DNA of 64,000 nucleotides from Ottelia alismoides (taxonomy: Eukaryota; Streptophyta; Magnoliopsida; Alismatales; Hydrocharitaceae): the NCBI GenBank assembly GCA_037367405.1, contig JAZKJV010003281.1:1-64000 (forward strand). The letters are read 5' to 3'. Made by a program: the position numbers and the translations under genes. The number at the start of each line of letters is the position of its first letter. Position 1 is the stretch's first letter. This document shows positions 34,601-46,600 of the stretch, piece after piece. The notes under the pieces are model-generated. The model searched no databases. It had not been told where the DNA came from and saw only the letters and a list, made by a program, of their open reading frames with translations.

Positions 34601-37600
34601 TTATTTAAACACTAGAGGACGCACCCTTATTGACTGGATTATTGGAACGAATCGAAGCTATACACAAGAGATCTAAGTGGCTGGTGTGGATGATGAAACA
34701 TCTATGATGAATTCTTTTGAAGGAAGCGAGGGCGATTGATCGATAGATTGAGCGGAAACAATATCGAAAATAAGGGATTTGATAGTTCTGACGATTCTGC
34801 ACGTCCGGAGGGCGAGTTGACCATAGGTCAATAGGCAACCTGATGTGATTGGTCCACGTCAGGTCGCTACAGGACAAAACAGCAATTTTATTCAAAAATA
34901 AATAATTAAAAATAGTATTTTATTTTATTATTTTTTGATTATAAAATAAACACTTATTATTTTATGTAGTATTTTAATATGATTTTTATATATTTTTTGA
35001 TGTTATTTATTAGTAGTTTATTTTAGAGGTAAATTTATAGGTATATTCATTTATTTTCTGGCTTATTTTATTTTTATTTGTATATTTTATTTTAACATTT
35101 TATTCTCTCTCTCTTTTTTTAAATTTACAGCTTATTTTTATGCATATAAATATATTTTTATTATATTTTTGTGATATCATTTGTACGCTTAAATAAATAG
35201 GTATATAGATTATATAGGTATACTTATACGTATTTCATCTAGTTTTATATAGTTTTTTTATTTTAAATTGTTTCTTGGGTTTTATTTTATCTTTATATTT
35301 TTAATAGAGTATAAATAATATTTACAATAGTATAAAAATATAAAAGAACAAATAATAAAAGAATGATTTCTCCTTTTATTTATATACATGTTTTAATATA
35401 TGTATTTTGCCTATATATTTATATAGACTTATTTTATTTTGCGTTTTCTTTGTGATTTTATTTAGTTTCAACATGTACATATGTTATTTACAATTTCATA
35501 AAAATATAAAGTTGTGAAAATAATAAAGAATGAATAATTTGAATATTTTATTCATGTATACTATACAATGGGGGTCCAAATCCTAACTTTCACACCTTAA
35601 CTCCAAAAAATATAAAACCACCTTTGTTAAATAGCTTATGAAAAGTTATATACAATTATTTTGATATGTTTTGAGTTTTTATTTGCAAGATATGTATATG
35701 TGAAGTTGGGATTTTGACTTTTTATTTTGTGTATAAAAGTGTATCAAATATTATTTTTTGTACAAACTCAATTTTGTTATTTTATTTACATTATTATCTA
35801 CAGCTTTTATGTCCAAAGTTTATTCATTTGATGTATAATTTGTAAAGAATAAAATGGGTGTAAAAATGCTTTATTGAATAAATAAAATAATTGGGTTTTT
35901 ATTGTATTTTGGCCCTCATCTTCCCCTACTTTATTCATTGTCAACCAAATTAATTTTTGACTTGGTCTCGGGGTTTAAGGTCATAAAATATCTTTGATAT
36001 TTTATTCTTTTTTTCTTCTTCTCTCTATAATTTTGGCCTTAAAAACTCTAGCTAATGCATGTAAATAGCATTATTTTGTACATATTTTACACAATAAATG
36101 CAATAAATGATGAATGCTAATATGTACAAAATAATGCTATTTACATGCATTAGCTAGTGTTTTTAAGGCCAAACTGATAGAATAAAGGTGATAAAATAGA
36201 GATTCATCAGCCCGATAGTTGGGTGCATAAATGTTAAGATTCGAAATATTGATATCGGTATTGTATCAATCGCCGGGAAAAGGAACATATCAGAGATCTA
36301 TCGACGATAGTGGTGACCCAAAAGTGATTTTCTCGCAAACTAAGGACATCTTTAGTTCTTAAAATAACATACAAATACAAACTTATATGCCATAAACATG
36401 GTATCACATATATCATTGTTGCCAATATTGACGGTTGGCTATTGACTACTGACTGCTTCGAGGTATTGGAAAGAAAATGATGAAATTTGAAGCATAACAA
36501 CTTAGAAACATAAAATACGTGTAATTAGCACATTAGTTTTATAGTACATCATGTACTGTGTTTAAACAAAATGCTGAGTTATATCAGAAATTAAAACAAA
36601 CAAACAAATGAGCATAATAACGTATAGTTTGTAAAGAATATCAATTGTATTAATCATATTTTTGAATGAGTAAAGATGAACTAATATAAATTAGAAATAA
36701 ACGTTCTAACTGATCTAAAAGTAAAATAAATATCGATTGGAGTATGTTGAGATCTGTGATTATTTATCATTATATTAGACTAAGTATCGATTATTAAATA
36801 TCAATATATTAACATATACAATATATATGCATACTTTTTTTGAAACACATTAGGAAAGAAGAGAGAAGCCTCCCACCCAAAATGCCGGTCTTGTTGTCCA
36901 TTCAATGAGCTTGGGAGGGGTTTAGGGGGAGTATGTGTGCTTCCCCTACGAGGGTGTCGGGCAACGTCACCACCCGAAAAACTATAAATCATAATGTCTT
37001 TTTAATACCATGAGTAGCTACAAAATCAAAATCTCGAACAACTCAACCAAAAGAATAAAAAGGGTGATATTGAGCAATATCAATCAATTATCATTGGTAT
37101 TGTTTGGAAAAATAGGAGAGTTGTTTATTCATGGGAACCCTCGGCTCTCTTATATAGAGGAGAGACCTATGAGTAAATTACATAAGATAGACATAAAGAA
37201 ATAAAATAATAGAAAATGTAACAAGGTTGCAATAGTCGGTACTCGGTCGTCAGGGTCATTGGCTAAGGATTAATCGGCAGTCAGACGACTAGTCGGATTA
37301 AATCAGACTTTAATCAACTTTGATTTTTTTGATTATTTTCAATATATAAATAATTTTTATACATATATTTACATAGATTTTGTACATTTTTATTCGATCA
37401 TAATGAAATTAAAGAATTAATTGAATTTAAATAAAACAGTAAGCCTATTATAATAAGCCTATTATAGTAAGTTTGCTTTTGAAAAAAACAAAAATAAAAA
37501 ATTATGGTATTTCCAAGCAAAAATCGATCGACTATTACGCTTAGTCGGAATTGGTCAATTATCAGTCACTACCCCACTGACTAGACCAGTCGGACCTACT

Positions 37601-40600
37601 AGTCGGGCCAGTCGAACGATTTTTACAACACTGAAAGGTACATAGGAACATAGAAATATCTTTACACTACCTCTCAAGATGGAGCATAGATATCAATCAT
37701 GCTCAGCTTGGACGGACCCTTCTGAAATGGCCCCCTGAGTAATGCCTTGGTAAAGATATCTGCTGTTTGCTCTCTTGAGCTGATATGAGAGGTATAAATT
37801 AAACCCTTCTGAATCATATCTCTAGTATAGTGGTAGTCTACCTCAATATGCTTATTCACAATAAATAAAGTTGCCTGATTATCACAACATAGATGTATGG
37901 GTAGTTGTACATTTATATGCAAATATACTAACACTGCTCGAACCTACATCATTTCTGTGCTTGCTTGGGCTATAGTCCTATACTCAGATTCCGCACTTGA
38001 TCTAGCGACCACCGTTTGTTTCTTGCTTTTCCAAGAAACAAGAGAACTACCAACAAACACAACGAAGCCTGAAGTAGACTTCCAATCCTTAGGAAATCCT
38101 GCATGGTCTACATTAACACATGCATACACAGAAAGAGTTGCACCTTTTCTGAATAGCAATCCTGCACCTGGAGAAGATTTTAAATATCTCAAAATCATGT
38201 ATATAGCATCCATGTGAACCTGTCAGGACTGCTCCATGAACTGACTCACCCGACTTACTGCAAAGTAGATATCGGGTAATAATAGTGATATAGAGGAGAT
38301 TTCCCACCATATCTCCTTCTGTCGACCTCATCTGTATCATCGTCATATAACTTCATGCTAAGGTCCATAGGAGTAGTAGATGGTCGACACCCAATCATGC
38401 TTGTCTCAACAAGCATGTCTGTACCATATTTCCTTTGGGTCATCACAAGACCCTGCACATTCCTAGCAAATTCCAACCCTAAGAAATAACTTAGGGTACC
38501 AAGATCTCTGGTAATAAACTGACGACCCGGAAATTCTTTTACCATCTTGTCCCCCTGCACATCATCTCTTGTAACAAGTATATCATCCACATAGACCATA
38601 ATGACAACTGTACCTTTAGATGTTCTCTGTACAAAGAGTGAATGGTCTGTATTTGACCTTTTGAACCCTTGTCTTTGAATCATATCCGAGAGCTTCTGAA
38701 GCCATGCCCTTGGACTTTGCTTAAGACCATATATTGTATTATGGAGTCTACAAACCTGCTGACTCTACTCCTCATCAGCAAACCCCGGAGGCTGCTGCAT
38801 GTAAACTTCCTCCCGTAGATCTCCATACAAAAACGTAATTTTAACATCCAACTGAAACAAAGGCCAATCACTACCATTGCCATTGAAAGTAGGACACACA
38901 GAGTAGAGTGACGAGCCACAGGAGAAAACATGTCCAAGTAATCCACGTCGTAGGTCTGAGTAAATCCTCGTCCACTAATCTTGCCTAGTAACAATCAAGG
39001 CTCCCATCTGCACGATGTTTAACAGTAAACACCCATTTGCAATTGATAATATACGCTCCAGGAGGAACAGACACCAAACTCCAGGTACCACGTGATTGCA
39101 ACCCATCCATTTCTTCCTCCATAGCCAAGTGCCAACGACTATCCTTCAAGACCTCCTGATAATTTCGTGGAATGTCCACGATAGATAGAGCCAGTACAAA
39201 TATATGAAATTCCCCTATCAGCCGATGAAAGGAGACTTGAGAAGCAAGAAGGTAGGAAGCACAAGATGGCTTCTGCATCGAAACTGCAGTGGGTGTATAC
39301 AGGTCATTGGGAACCTCCTTCATATGTGGGCTTTTCTCCTGCAATGATTCCTGCACAGATATATCTCCAGGCCTATCGTTAGAAATCATGTTATCAGAAC
39401 AAACCTGAGGCATATTGGATAACAGGAGATTACCATGAGCAGAAGCAGTTCGACGGGTATAGAATTTAGGTAATGGTGGAACAATGGGCACATCCAACTG
39501 GGTTGTAGGAGGGGTGGAGGAGGTGGTGCTGGAGGAGGTGGTGGTGGTGGCGATGGTGGAACCACAAGCACAAGAGGAGGTGACTGACTCGTAAGTGGGG
39601 GTGGCATGTAAACCTCATCATCTGAGTCTGATAAAGCCAACTTGTCACCTGTAGGAGAGAAATACATCACAAGCTCAAAAAATGTGACATCAGCACTGAT
39701 ATAGCATTTCCTGCGCATTGGATCATAACATCGGTATCCCTTCTGGGTCCTGTAATACCCAACAAACACACATTTGACAGCTTTAGGAGAGAGATTGTCA
39801 AGACTTGGAATCAACTAGTGAACAAAAGCAAGAGAGCCAAACACACGAAGTGTAACTGAGAACAACTCCTTCTTGGGGAAAGCTATAGAGAAAGGAACTT
39901 TCTCACCCAAGACAGACGATGGCATGCGATTCACCAAATAGCACGCTGTAAGAACTGCATCACCCCAAAACGAATGTGGAGCACGACTCTGAACGAGAAG
40001 AGTTTGGGTGACATCAAGTAGATGACGATGCTTTCTCTCTGCAACACAATTCTATTGAGAAGTGTAAGCACAAGATGTTTGGTGAATAATTCCATGGGAT
40101 GAAAGAAAATGGGATAGCGCATGAGTACATAATTCCAAAGCATTATTTGTCCACACAAATTTTACAGAGGTAGAGAAAACATTCTGCACTTCATTGATAA
40201 AAGTTTTGATCACATCCCTCGCTTCAGATTTATTTTTGAAAAGAAACACCCATGACAAACGAGAAAAATCATCCACAAGAACAGGATAAATCCGGAGATC
40301 ATGAGTACGACTCGAACCCCAAATGTCAACATGAAATCACTCAAAAAGGGAGCTACTTCACTGACTTTGATGACTAAGAAAAGCAGACCGATGATGCTTT
40401 CGCACTGGAAGGAAGAATTTTGTGAAATCTGTGGTAACATATGACACATCTTCTGGACAGGGAGGTGACCGAAGCGTAGGTGCCAGGTATAAGGAGAAAC
40501 TGATCTTGTTGCATAAGCGGATACGTCAGCATAGGGAGTTCTGACCAGGCGATAAAGACCACCTTGCACACGGTCACACCCAATCACTCTGCCCGTAAGA

Positions 40601-43600
40601 ATGTCCTGAAAAACAAGAGGCGATGGGTCAAAAATAGCTCTACAGTGCAAATCCTTTGTGATCTGACTAATGGATAATAAATTCATAGAGAAATCAGGAG
40701 CATGCAACACATTCTACAGATGCATTGAAGGCGTCAACATGGCCTCAAATTTCAGTGAAATTTGGTCGAATTTTTGTCGAATATTGATATTCAGTCGAAA
40801 TCGAAATTTGCCTGAAATGGCGGAAGTGACTGAAATATTGGGGTCCTAGTACAAAAAATGTCTGAAATGATCGAAATTTCAGTCGAATTTCCACCGAAAT
40901 TTAACTGAAATTCTGTTTCGGTCGGTCACCGAAATAATGACCGAAACTGACATTTAGGGCCTTGGGCGTCAAACAAATCTCCCCCTGTCCAGTGATCGGG
41001 GAATGCGTCCCATATACAATCACACCAGTTATCTCCTGTGGAACCTCTCTATATGCTGTAAGCTGATCTCTGTTCCCGCGTAATTGGTGCGTTACCCCAG
41101 AATCCATAATCCATTTAGTAATCTCAGATCCGCGCCAGGATGTAAAAGCAAAAGCACTATCTGAGGTACTAGCCGTAACATACGTACTGGCAGATGTGTA
41201 GTCTGCTACATCTGAATGACCTCTTGGAGATGTTGAAGAAGCAGGAAGCGTGATATCCCGCAGTCTAAGCTACGAAGTCATCAAACCTTTGATCAGAAGT
41301 AGGAGCAACATGAGACTCAACCTGCTCTGCTACACGAGCTGAAGCCGGGAAATTATGATGTATCCTTGGTATGCCCTGGACGGTGATAATACGTGTATGG
41401 CTGACGAATGCGACCTCCTCTACCACGAGGTTCGCGTTCACGGAAAGAAGAAGAGCCTCCTCTTCCTTGAGAGGCTGCCACAACCGAAGAAGCCTGACTA
41501 GTGGATGTGGATGGAATAGTAAACCAGTTGTGCCTGCAGAATGCTTCTCCATGAGAGGAATAGTGGCATCTGCTAGAATCTGGGAGTGGGCAACATCATA
41601 TTCATGGTCAAGGGCTGCTAGGAATATACCAACCATGGTAGCATTCCTATATGTCTTCTGCTGCTATGGATACGCTGTTAAAGGCATGAAGCTATGGAGC
41701 TTCTCAAACATCCCACACGAGGATCATAGAAGGAAATATCACGATCGCCGATATATCAATATCGATATGAGACCAATATCGGTATCGATATGGCGATATC
41801 TATCCTCCATTTCAGGTAATTCCTTCGTAAAAGATCGTCGATATGAGCGATACTCCAGCGATATATCACCGATATATCATCAAAATATCATATCAACACG
41901 ATATCGAAACTATATTGATATCGATATTGCCTTTTATGGCAAAGATGTACACAGTGAATGGAGGGAGCGTCCATTCTGCTTGATAATGAATATGTCATGC
42001 TGGAGTTGGGGGATATTCGTCTCATTCCTCGCTTGAGAATATGTTGCTGCGAGGATATATCACACCACCTTAACAGTATGCTGATGTAACACATCATTGA
42101 CGATCTCAATCGTCAATGTACTGGAAAGCCAAATTTTGGCATATGCGTCGTCCACCTCCCAAGAGGCATTTATCCCAGTTTTCTCCACCGACACGAACCA
42201 ACGAGGTCTTGTAATGACCCAGAGGAAGTACGTTACCGATGTTCTCCTTGGGACATGTATGGTAGATTGCAGACCTGCTACTACTGATAGGACTCAAGCA
42301 TGAAGTTATATGATGATGACACATAGGAGGTGGACAACATGAGGTACATGGGGCTTGTTGGGAAGCTCCTATTGTGACCATCATCAGACCAGATATATCC
42401 TTTGCAGTGAGCAGAGTGAGCCAGTTCATGGAGCAACTCAGCAACCTATACATTCACATATGGATGCAATCCATATGATTATGAGGTATATGAAGATCTC
42501 TCATGGCACTAGTCATTTATTTAGCAGAAGATCATCCCTTGTCATTATAGCATGCATAGATGCAAACTATGCGGGATGTGCTAAGGACATGAAGCCTACC
42601 TTTGTCTTTACAATATTCATAGGGAGCTCTTTAGCGTGATGGAAGAGCAAGAAGCAGACCGTGGTTGCCAGGTCTAAAGTAAAGTCAGAGTACAGAGTCG
42701 TGGCGCATGGGAGTATTTAGATGATGCAGGTCACAGATCTATTTTAATAGTTTTAGCTATTGAGGTGCATCTTCCCATGCATCTCCAACGCGACCACCAA
42801 GCTGCTCTTTTCATTGACAACACCTTGCAGAACCAAGCATATCGAGGTCGACTGTCAATATACACGTGACGTGATTGAGAATGACTTTATCTCTACCTCT
42901 CATGTCAGCTTAGGAGGACAGATTGTAGATGTGTTCACCAAGGCCCCGGCGAGAGGGTCATTACAAAGGTGCTGTTTTAAGCTGAGCATGATATATATAT
43001 ATATGCGCCATTTTGAAAAGGAGTGTTGAGATGTTACTTATCTTTCCATATGTAATGTATTTTATCTTATTCCGCCTTTATCATGTAATTTGCCCAAAAA
43101 GAATTCTCCTTTTATATAAGAGAACCCTAAGGCCTCATGAATAAACACTTCATTTGTCTCTTTTCACAATAACTACAAGTTCTTGGGATGGATAAACGTA
43201 TCACATATGCTACTCTGATATGTATCTTAAAAACACCTACATCTTCAGAACAATAATAATCTCATGTAATGCAATTATAATTTAAATTCCATGTTTATAG
43301 GGTGTTTGCGGGGAGTAGGTGCACCCCACTGAGGGGGTAGATAAGCCTCCAAAAACAAGTCAAAGATGCATGCACAATTTGGGCCGGCTTTAGTAAGAGT
43401 TATATGGGGACATATTTATACTCCGAATGTGGATGCATAATCTATAGGATGATAGTAAGCAATCTACAAAATAATGATATATGCTATTATTATAACTAGA
43501 GACTCACCAAATAAGCAATTTTTTTTTGAGGCTCCAAAAAAGGGGGACACACTCGGAGGTGCTCACCCCAATGCATTAAAAAGAGGAAGAGAAACTTACA

Positions 43601-46600
43601 GTGGTAACATGAAGATGAGAAATTACAGAACAAAGTAAAGGGGGGTAGACGGAGATCGTATCCCCCGCAGCTAAAAAAAAATTACAAAGAGGTCCAGTCA
43701 CGAAGGAAGCCCGAGGCCGTGGATCTAACATTCTCCAAATAGAACCGCTGACGAGCAAAGATAGCTTCGTTTCGCCCCATCCACAGGCTCCAAACCCTCG
43801 AGATAGGGTCCAGCAACACAGGCCACGAGCGCCCCCGATCAGAGAACAAGCTTTGACAAAAATGAGCGAAGGAAGATAGGTCCAGCCACCGTAGATCGGC
43901 CCATAGCGCTTCAACACAGCAACAATGCAGAAAAAGGTGATCAATAGTTTCCGTATCCACGCCACAGAGAGCACAGAGAGGCGAAGAGTTGGGGAACATC
44001 CGTGCACAACGATCTCGAGTTAATATTCTTCCCCTACGTAGCAGCCAAAGAAATATACCCACACGCTCAGGGAGCCTGAGCGCCCACAAGAGATTGCAAT
44101 CACGCAAGAGGATGTCATCCCTCCCAGCGTCCAGGGGCAAAATGGCCTTATATGCGGCACGAGTAGAGAAGGGCCCATCTTTCCAGGCCAAGTAGTCCCG
44201 GCCCACAGAAGGGACAGGGGCATCAACAAGATTACTTATGAGAGAGGTATATTCTAGCATCCGCTGTTCCGACAAGGATTCCGAAATAATAGGGCACCAA
44301 TCGCGCCCATCCCAGCAGCCGGCCACCGTAACACATTTGTTGGGGACCAAAGCGTACAGACGGGGGAACGTGAAACAAAAGGGCCCCCTTCCCGTCCAGT
44401 CATCCTCCCAGAAGCGCAGCATAGAACCATCGCCGAGCTTGAATGAGAACAGTGAGCGATTCCGACAAAGAGCACCCATCACCCCACGCCAAAATATAGA
44501 GACCTGGCCCCGATAATCACCACGAAAAGCCAAATGGATGCCATCCCCTGCCGCACCCCTCAAACAATTAATCAAGAAGTTGTCCTCCTTACCCCAAATC
44601 CTTGCCGCCCACTTGAGCAACAGAGCATCGTTCACCGACGCCAGGCGCCTCACACCCAGCCCGCCCTCCTTCTTAGGGCGCGTGACCTCATCCCAGGCAA
44701 CGAGGTGCACCCCCTTCCCCCCCCTCCCTTCTTCCCCCACAGAAATGCCCGCATACACTTCTCCAGACGCCAACGAACCCCCTTTGGCATCCCCCGCACC
44801 GAGAGAAAGTAGATAGGGATAGAGGAAAGGACGGATTTTAGAAGCACTAACCGGCCACCACGGGAGAGAATCGCCGCGCGCCACCCATCCAGGCGATGCT
44901 CGACCTTCTCGACGATCGATTTCCAGTCACGCGTGCGCGCGCGGCCCAGCGTCAAAGGTAAACCCAGGTAGTCGAAGGGAAGATCAGAAGTTTGACAGCC
45001 CAGCACGTGCGAGGACATCGCCGCCTCCGCCGAGGACATGAAGAAAGGGACCGCCTTTGATTTGTTAGCATTGATATGAAGACCGGATAGCTCGCTGAAC
45101 AATTGAATGGTAGTAGCCATTGGGGACGCATTTGAAGGGTCCCCCTCGATGAAGCAAATTGTATCATCAGCAAATTGGACGAGCGGTATGTGGTAGGGGC
45201 CCAAAGAGCAGCCCCGAGACAAGCCAGCCCCCACAACACCCTCGATCATGCGCGGCAAAACATCAGCCGCCAGAACGAAGAGGAGAGGGGCAAGGGGGCA
45301 GCCCTGGCGTATCCCCCTCCGCGGTTGGAAAGAGCCCCCTACCGGCCTGCCATTGACCAAAAGAGATAGCGAGGCCGTTGACACACAACGCCTCATCCAC
45401 GTAATCCAAGTAGAGGGGAATCCCCTTCGCCACAGAACGGACCATAAGCAATTTAAACAACTCTTTCCAAAGAAATACGCAGACATGTCTAAACGGGGAG
45501 AAATTTCATAAATATTGAGCAAAATTTGTAAAATATGCTAAGGAATATTTAAAATTTGCCCATTTGGTGATATTGGTTATACATTGGAGGAACCCTGGAA
45601 CTGAAAAGTGTGAAGGATGTCGATATTCGGGGAGCTGTGGAAACAGAATTTCAAGGAAAATTTTGGCGAATTTAAACCAAAATTTAATGTCAGGTTGTTT
45701 ATGGCAAAGAAATGGCACATAATACTATAGAATGAACAGTGCAAGCAATAAGTAACAGATTATTCATGTGTAGGTGGGTGGGTGGGGAGGTGGACATACA
45801 CAAGTTTTACCAGTTTATACAAGCGCATCTTATTTTACAAGTGCATGCAATTTTAGGTAGATATCATTTGCAACTATTTTATTAAGTCTACTTTTTTCTT
45901 TGCAAGTAAATTTTGGATTATCCCTATATTATCAATACCTTGATTATTAAAAGTGTCTTCGTTTGTTTAAAAAAAATGTCTATTCATTTACTGCAAAATT
46001 TTCCTTCATTTGATCAACATAATCACCTTGATCTTTGATGAAATTTTATTTATACTCTATATGAACATTGTATTTTCTATTGGGGTGGACACCTTAGCGT
46101 GTTTCCCCTTTTTTTTATCTAAAAAAAGAACAATGCATTTTTAATCTATATCATTAGATAACATAAATACGATTTGAAATTGTGAGTGGTTATCTCAACC
46201 TAGATGCGCCATGTGCTCATTGGAATATCTTCTATATTACAAATTAAATGGGGCTATCTATGGGGTAGCCGATTAATTACCCCTTCAGCTTTTAACTTCG
46301 ACAACAAATTGTATTGGACAGATGTCATTTTGAGGGTCTGCATTAGTTTATGGTTTCAACTTAATCGTATACCTCTAACCCTAATCATGAGGGGGCCATG
46401 TTTGGGCAATAATTAGATGTTGAAAATAAAGTATCCTAATGCAAAAGATGTTTGCACACAACACATTTTTTGTTTTTAAACATGCTTTTTCATTTTTATA
46501 CGAAGACAATGATTTGATCATGAATAAAATCAATGCAGTGGTATTGAACTGATAGCGCTGATGCCATTTAATGCAGTTTAAAATACCTAAAGTCTATTAA

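Larger units (their letters stand above)
17776..36209 (-). mobile_element. Large non-coding LTR retroelement (LARD), 18.4 kb, minus strand
   Basis: The long direct repeats 17776-21214 and 32316-36209 begin TGATAA and end GA(T)TCATCA or GATTGATCA. On the minus strand the sequence next to the 32316-36209 copy reads TGGCACCGTTGTCGGGGAGC. This fits the tRNA-Asp-type primer site known from Athila/Tat-like gypsy elements, so 32316-36209 is the 5' LTR. At the other end the minus strand reads AAGTACAGGGGG directly before the LTR, a polypurine tract. Removing the two nested hATs leaves an internal region of about 6 kb with no gag, protease, RT or integrase that I can recognise. A 157-bp stretch of the LTRs compared by eye differs at 14 positions (~9%), mostly transitions, so the insertion is old. 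No clean target duplication is left (GCATG against GCCCG). Confidence 0.85.
37011..42190 (-). mobile_element. Decayed Ty1/copia retrotransposon, minus strand
   Basis: Read on the minus strand, the order is gag (about 41636-41265), protease (41107-40966, '[11 protein letters not shown]' type), GAG pre-integrase (40490-40400), integrase (40340-39800), RT (39080-38380) and RNase H (38213-37674). The GAG-AG tract at 37667-37676 precedes a 3' LTR start at 37666 (TGTAAAGATA). PR-IN-RT-RH order is diagnostic of copia. Stops and frameshifts abound. Two MITEs (37222-37633, 40738-40963) and a CGATAT-rich insert (about 41726-41935) interrupt it. The 5' end stops near 42190, where an oppositely oriented copia fragment begins. 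No 5' LTR is visible. Confidence 0.85.

Noticed and set aside
17771..36214. A 5-bp target duplication for the LARD
   Set aside because: The flanks GCATG and GCCCG agree at only three of five positions. I do not claim a duplication.
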